A DNA stretch of 6,512 nucleotides from Candidatus Omnitrophota bacterium (GTDB taxonomy: Bacteria > Omnitrophota > Gorgyraeia > Gygaellales > Profunditerraquicolaceae). Below are positions 4,599-6,512 of the stretch, in pieces. The position numbers and the translations under genes are program-made. The stretch's first letter is position 1; every line of letters begins with the position of its first letter. The notes beneath the pieces were generated by a model, which did not search any database, was not told where the DNA came from, and saw only the letters and a list, made by a program, of their open reading frames with translations. The stretch lies in NCBI GenBank assembly GCA_030691865.1, contig JAUYDL010000059.1, positions 1-6,512 on the forward strand, given 5' to 3'.

Positions 4599-5534
4599 AT
4601 GGGGAGGATATTTTCTGATATTACTAAAACTGTAGGCAATACGCCTTTGGTAAAACTGAATCGCATTACCGAAGGATTAGGGGCAACGGTATTGGCAAAG
4701 CTTGAATTTTTCAATCCGCTTTCAAGCGTAAAAGATCGAATAGGAGTCGCAATGATCGAGGATGCGGAACGAAGAGGCCTTCTCAAGAAGGATACGACGA
4801 TTATAGAGCCTACTAGTGGCAATACCGGAATCTCTTTGGCTTTTGTTGCCGCGGCGAAAGGCTACAAGCTTATTCTGACCATGCCTGATACCATGAGTCT
4901 TGAACGCAGGCAGTTACTTAAGATTTTTGGAGCTGAGCTTGTATTGACAGATGGCACAAAAGGTATGAAAGGGGCAGTGGAGAAAGCTGAAGAGTTAGTG
5001 AAGACCACTCCAAACAGCTTTATGCCGCAGCAGTTTAATAATCCTGCTAATCCTGAAATACACCGTAAGACTACCGCTGAGGAAATTTGGAATGATACCG
5101 ACGGTAAAGTTGATATTCTGGTTGCAGGGGTAGGCACAGGGGGAACAATTACGGGTGTTTCCGAAGTGATTAAGAAAAGGAAACCGGATTTTAAAGCAAT
5201 TGCAGTTGAACCTGAAGGTTCTCCGGTTCTGTCCGGCGGCAATCCCGGTTCGCATAAGATCCAGGGTATTGGCGCAGGATTTATCCCGCAGGTTTTAAAC
5301 CGAGACGTTGTTGATGAGATTATTTGTGTTACCAATGATGATGCTGGAGAAACCGCTAGACGTCTTGCGAAATTAGAAGGAATCCTTGCGGGAATTTCAA
5401 GCGGAGCAGCGTTATGGGCTACGCTAGAAGTGGCTAAGCGCAAAGAAAACAAAGGAAAACTCATCGTAGTTGTTCTTCCTGATACAGGAGAAAGATATCT
5501 TACTACGTGGCTTTTCCAAGAGATAAAAACATGA
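4599..5534 (+). CDS. cysK: Cysteine synthase A (O-acetylserine sulfhydrylase)
   Basis: Converts O-acetylserine and sulfide to cysteine and acetate, using PLP in the cytoplasm. The 311-residue protein is full length for CysK. It opens with the family signature VGNTPLVKLNRI (12-23). K45 in PLSSVKDR forms the Schiff base, TSGNTG (72-77) binds the substrate carboxylate, GTGGT (179-183) holds the cofactor phosphate, GISSGAA (265-271) carries the Ser that contacts the pyridine nitrogen (S268), and PDTGERY (294-300) is the conserved C-terminal block. PQQF (143-146) matches CysK more than cystathionine beta-synthase, and no CBS domains follow. It starts 11 nt after metY with AAGGAGG (4586-4592) overlapping the metY stop, and its own stop overlaps the metX start. 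No serine acetyltransferase is in the window, so O-acetylserine must come from a gene elsewhere. Confidence 0.95.
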   Translation: MGRIFSDITKTVGNTPLVKLNRITEGLGATVLAKLEFFNPLSSVKDRIGVAMIEDAERRGLLKKDTTIIEPTSGNTGISLAFVAAAKGYKLILTMPDTMSLERRQLLKIFGAELVLTDGTKGMKGAVEKAEELVKTTPNSFMPQQFNNPANPEIHRKTTAEEIWNDTDGKVDILVAGVGTGGTITGVSEVIKKRKPDFKAIAVEPEGSPVLSGGNPGSHKIQGIGAGFIPQVLNRDVVDEIICVTNDDAGETARRLAKLEGILAGISSGAALWATLEVAKRKENKGKLIVVVLPDTGERYLTTWLFQEIKT

Positions 5535-6512
5535 CGAAAGAAAAAGAAATAACCCAAAATAACAGCGTAGGAATTGTCCAGACGCAGTATTTTAGTTTTG
5601 ATGTTCTTACGCTGGAAAGTGGGGAAAATTTTGGTCCGGTAACACTTGCTTATGAAACATGCGGCACCTTAAATGAAGATAAGTCTAATGCTCTACTTAT
5701 TCTTCATGCACTTTCAGGTGATGCTCATGCCGCAGGTGTTCATGAGGGTCAAAATAATCTGGGTTGGTGGGATTCTATGATTGGTCCGGGAAAGGCCTTT
5801 GATACAGATAAGTACTTTGTGATTTGCTCCAATGTTTTAGGCGGTTGCAAAGGTTCTACCGGCCCTCCAAGCATCAATCCCAAAACCGGCAAACCTTATG
5901 CCCTTGATTTTCCGCTTATTACCATAAATGATATGGTCAATGCGCAAAAGCGTCTTGTCGATCATTTGGGCATTGAGAAATTGTTGTCAGTAGTAGGTGG
6001 TTCAATGGGCGGGATGCAGGTTTTGTCATGGCTGGTTAGGTATCCTGAGAGAATCCGTAGCGCCATACCTATTGCTACAACCATAAAACACTCTCCTCAG
6101 CAGATTGCCTTCAATGAGGTGGGCAGGCAGGCGATTATGGCTGATCCGCACTGGAACTCAGGAAATTATTATGGAAGCTCTCTGCCAGTCAAAGGATTGG
6201 CAGTTGCCCGGATGATTGGCCATATAACATTCATGAGCGATGTTTCCATGACTGAAAAGTTCGGAAGACAAAAAAAGAATAATGCCCAAAACGTCAAATT
6301 CACTGCTGATTTTGAGGTAGAGGGGTATTTGCGCTATCGCGGCGACAATTTTGTCAAAAGGTTTGACGCTAACTCTTACCTTTATATTACCAAGGCCATT
6401 GATAATTTCGATGCATCAAATGGTATGTCTCTTCAGGAAGTGTTAGAGGGAATAAAGGCGAGATTATTAGTTATTGCCTTTAAATCGGATTGGCTGTATC
6501 CGGCGTATCAGT
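5531..6512 (+). CDS. metX: Homoserine O-acetyltransferase, 3' end beyond the window
   Basis: Transfers acetyl from acetyl-CoA to homoserine, making the O-acetylhomoserine used by MetY. The reading frame begins at an ATG overlapping the cysK stop (ATGA, 5531-5534), with no strong ribosome binding site, so translation is probably coupled to cysK. 327 residues are visible out of a usual 370 or so. Seen are GPVTLAYETCG (35-45), ILHALSGDAHAAG (57-69), GGCKGSTGPPSINP (104-117), the nucleophile elbow GGSMGGMQ (156-163, S158), HWNSGNYY (207-214) and the catalytic Asp D320 in KSDWLYP; the catalytic His should lie just past the window. These blocks fit the alpha/beta-hydrolase MetX family. Acetyl rather than succinyl specificity is inferred from the neighbouring O-acetylhomoserine sulfhydrylase, because MetX proteins of both specificities exist. 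Confidence 0.95.
   Translation, partial: MTKEKEITQNNSVGIVQTQYFSFDVLTLESGENFGPVTLAYETCGTLNEDKSNALLILHALSGDAHAAGVHEGQNNLGWWDSMIGPGKAFDTDKYFVICSNVLGGCKGSTGPPSINPKTGKPYALDFPLITINDMVNAQKRLVDHLGIEKLLSVVGGSMGGMQVLSWLVRYPERIRSAIPIATTIKHSPQQIAFNEVGRQAIMADPHWNSGNYYGSSLPVKGLAVARMIGHITFMSDVSMTEKFGRQKKNNAQNVKFTADFEVEGYLRYRGDNFVKRFDANSYLYITKAIDNFDASNGMSLQEVLEGIKARLLVIAFKSDWLYPAYQ

Noticed and set aside
4862..5557. 231-codon open frame on the minus strand opposite cysK
   Set aside because: It lies antisense to a cysK gene with all catalytic motifs intact, shows no recognisable domain or ribosome binding site, and its composition is what a shadow of the coding strand gives.

Overview
The window reads as a compact piece of a moderately AT-rich genome, with every recognised gene on the plus strand. 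The organism is most likely a diderm (Gram-negative-type) bacterium: one gene encodes a protein with a signal peptide and a C-terminal aromatic residue typical of outer-membrane beta-barrels. Intrinsic terminators, an attenuator and strong purine-rich Shine-Dalgarno sites are also present. Sulfide-based cysteine and homocysteine synthesis fits, but does not prove, an anaerobic or sulfidic lifestyle. I cannot name the phylum from sequence alone.

Region 1 (1-444) has no convincing gene. It holds a terminator-like hairpin at the left edge, a sigma70-type promoter near 216-243, a well-conserved TPP riboswitch (about 261-364) and its expression-platform terminator (368-401). Region 2 (445-1320) is a single-gene thiamine unit: a THI4-family thiazole synthase under riboswitch control, followed by a strong hairpin.

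Region 3 (1371-6512, running off the right edge) looks like one long sulfur-amino-acid operon. Its order is an Rrf2-family regulator with three candidate Fe-S cysteines, a 27-codon Cys/Met-rich leader ORF at 1892-1975 followed by an intrinsic terminator, a YezD/DUF2292-like small protein, an outer-membrane barrel protein, O-acetylhomoserine sulfhydrylase (metY), cysteine synthase (cysK) and homoserine O-acetyltransferase (metX, cut by the window end). MetX makes O-acetylhomoserine, MetY combines it with sulfide to give homocysteine, and CysK makes cysteine from O-acetylserine and sulfide.

The most interesting element is the leader ORF. Eleven of its codons 10-22 specify Cys or Met, the end products of the downstream enzymes. 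A segment inside it can pair with the 5' arm of the following terminator. This suggests ribosome-mediated attenuation by Cys/Met supply, layered on Rrf2 control. A second point is that the THI4 protein carries a Cys at the position used as the sulfur donor in the single-turnover eukaryotic enzyme.
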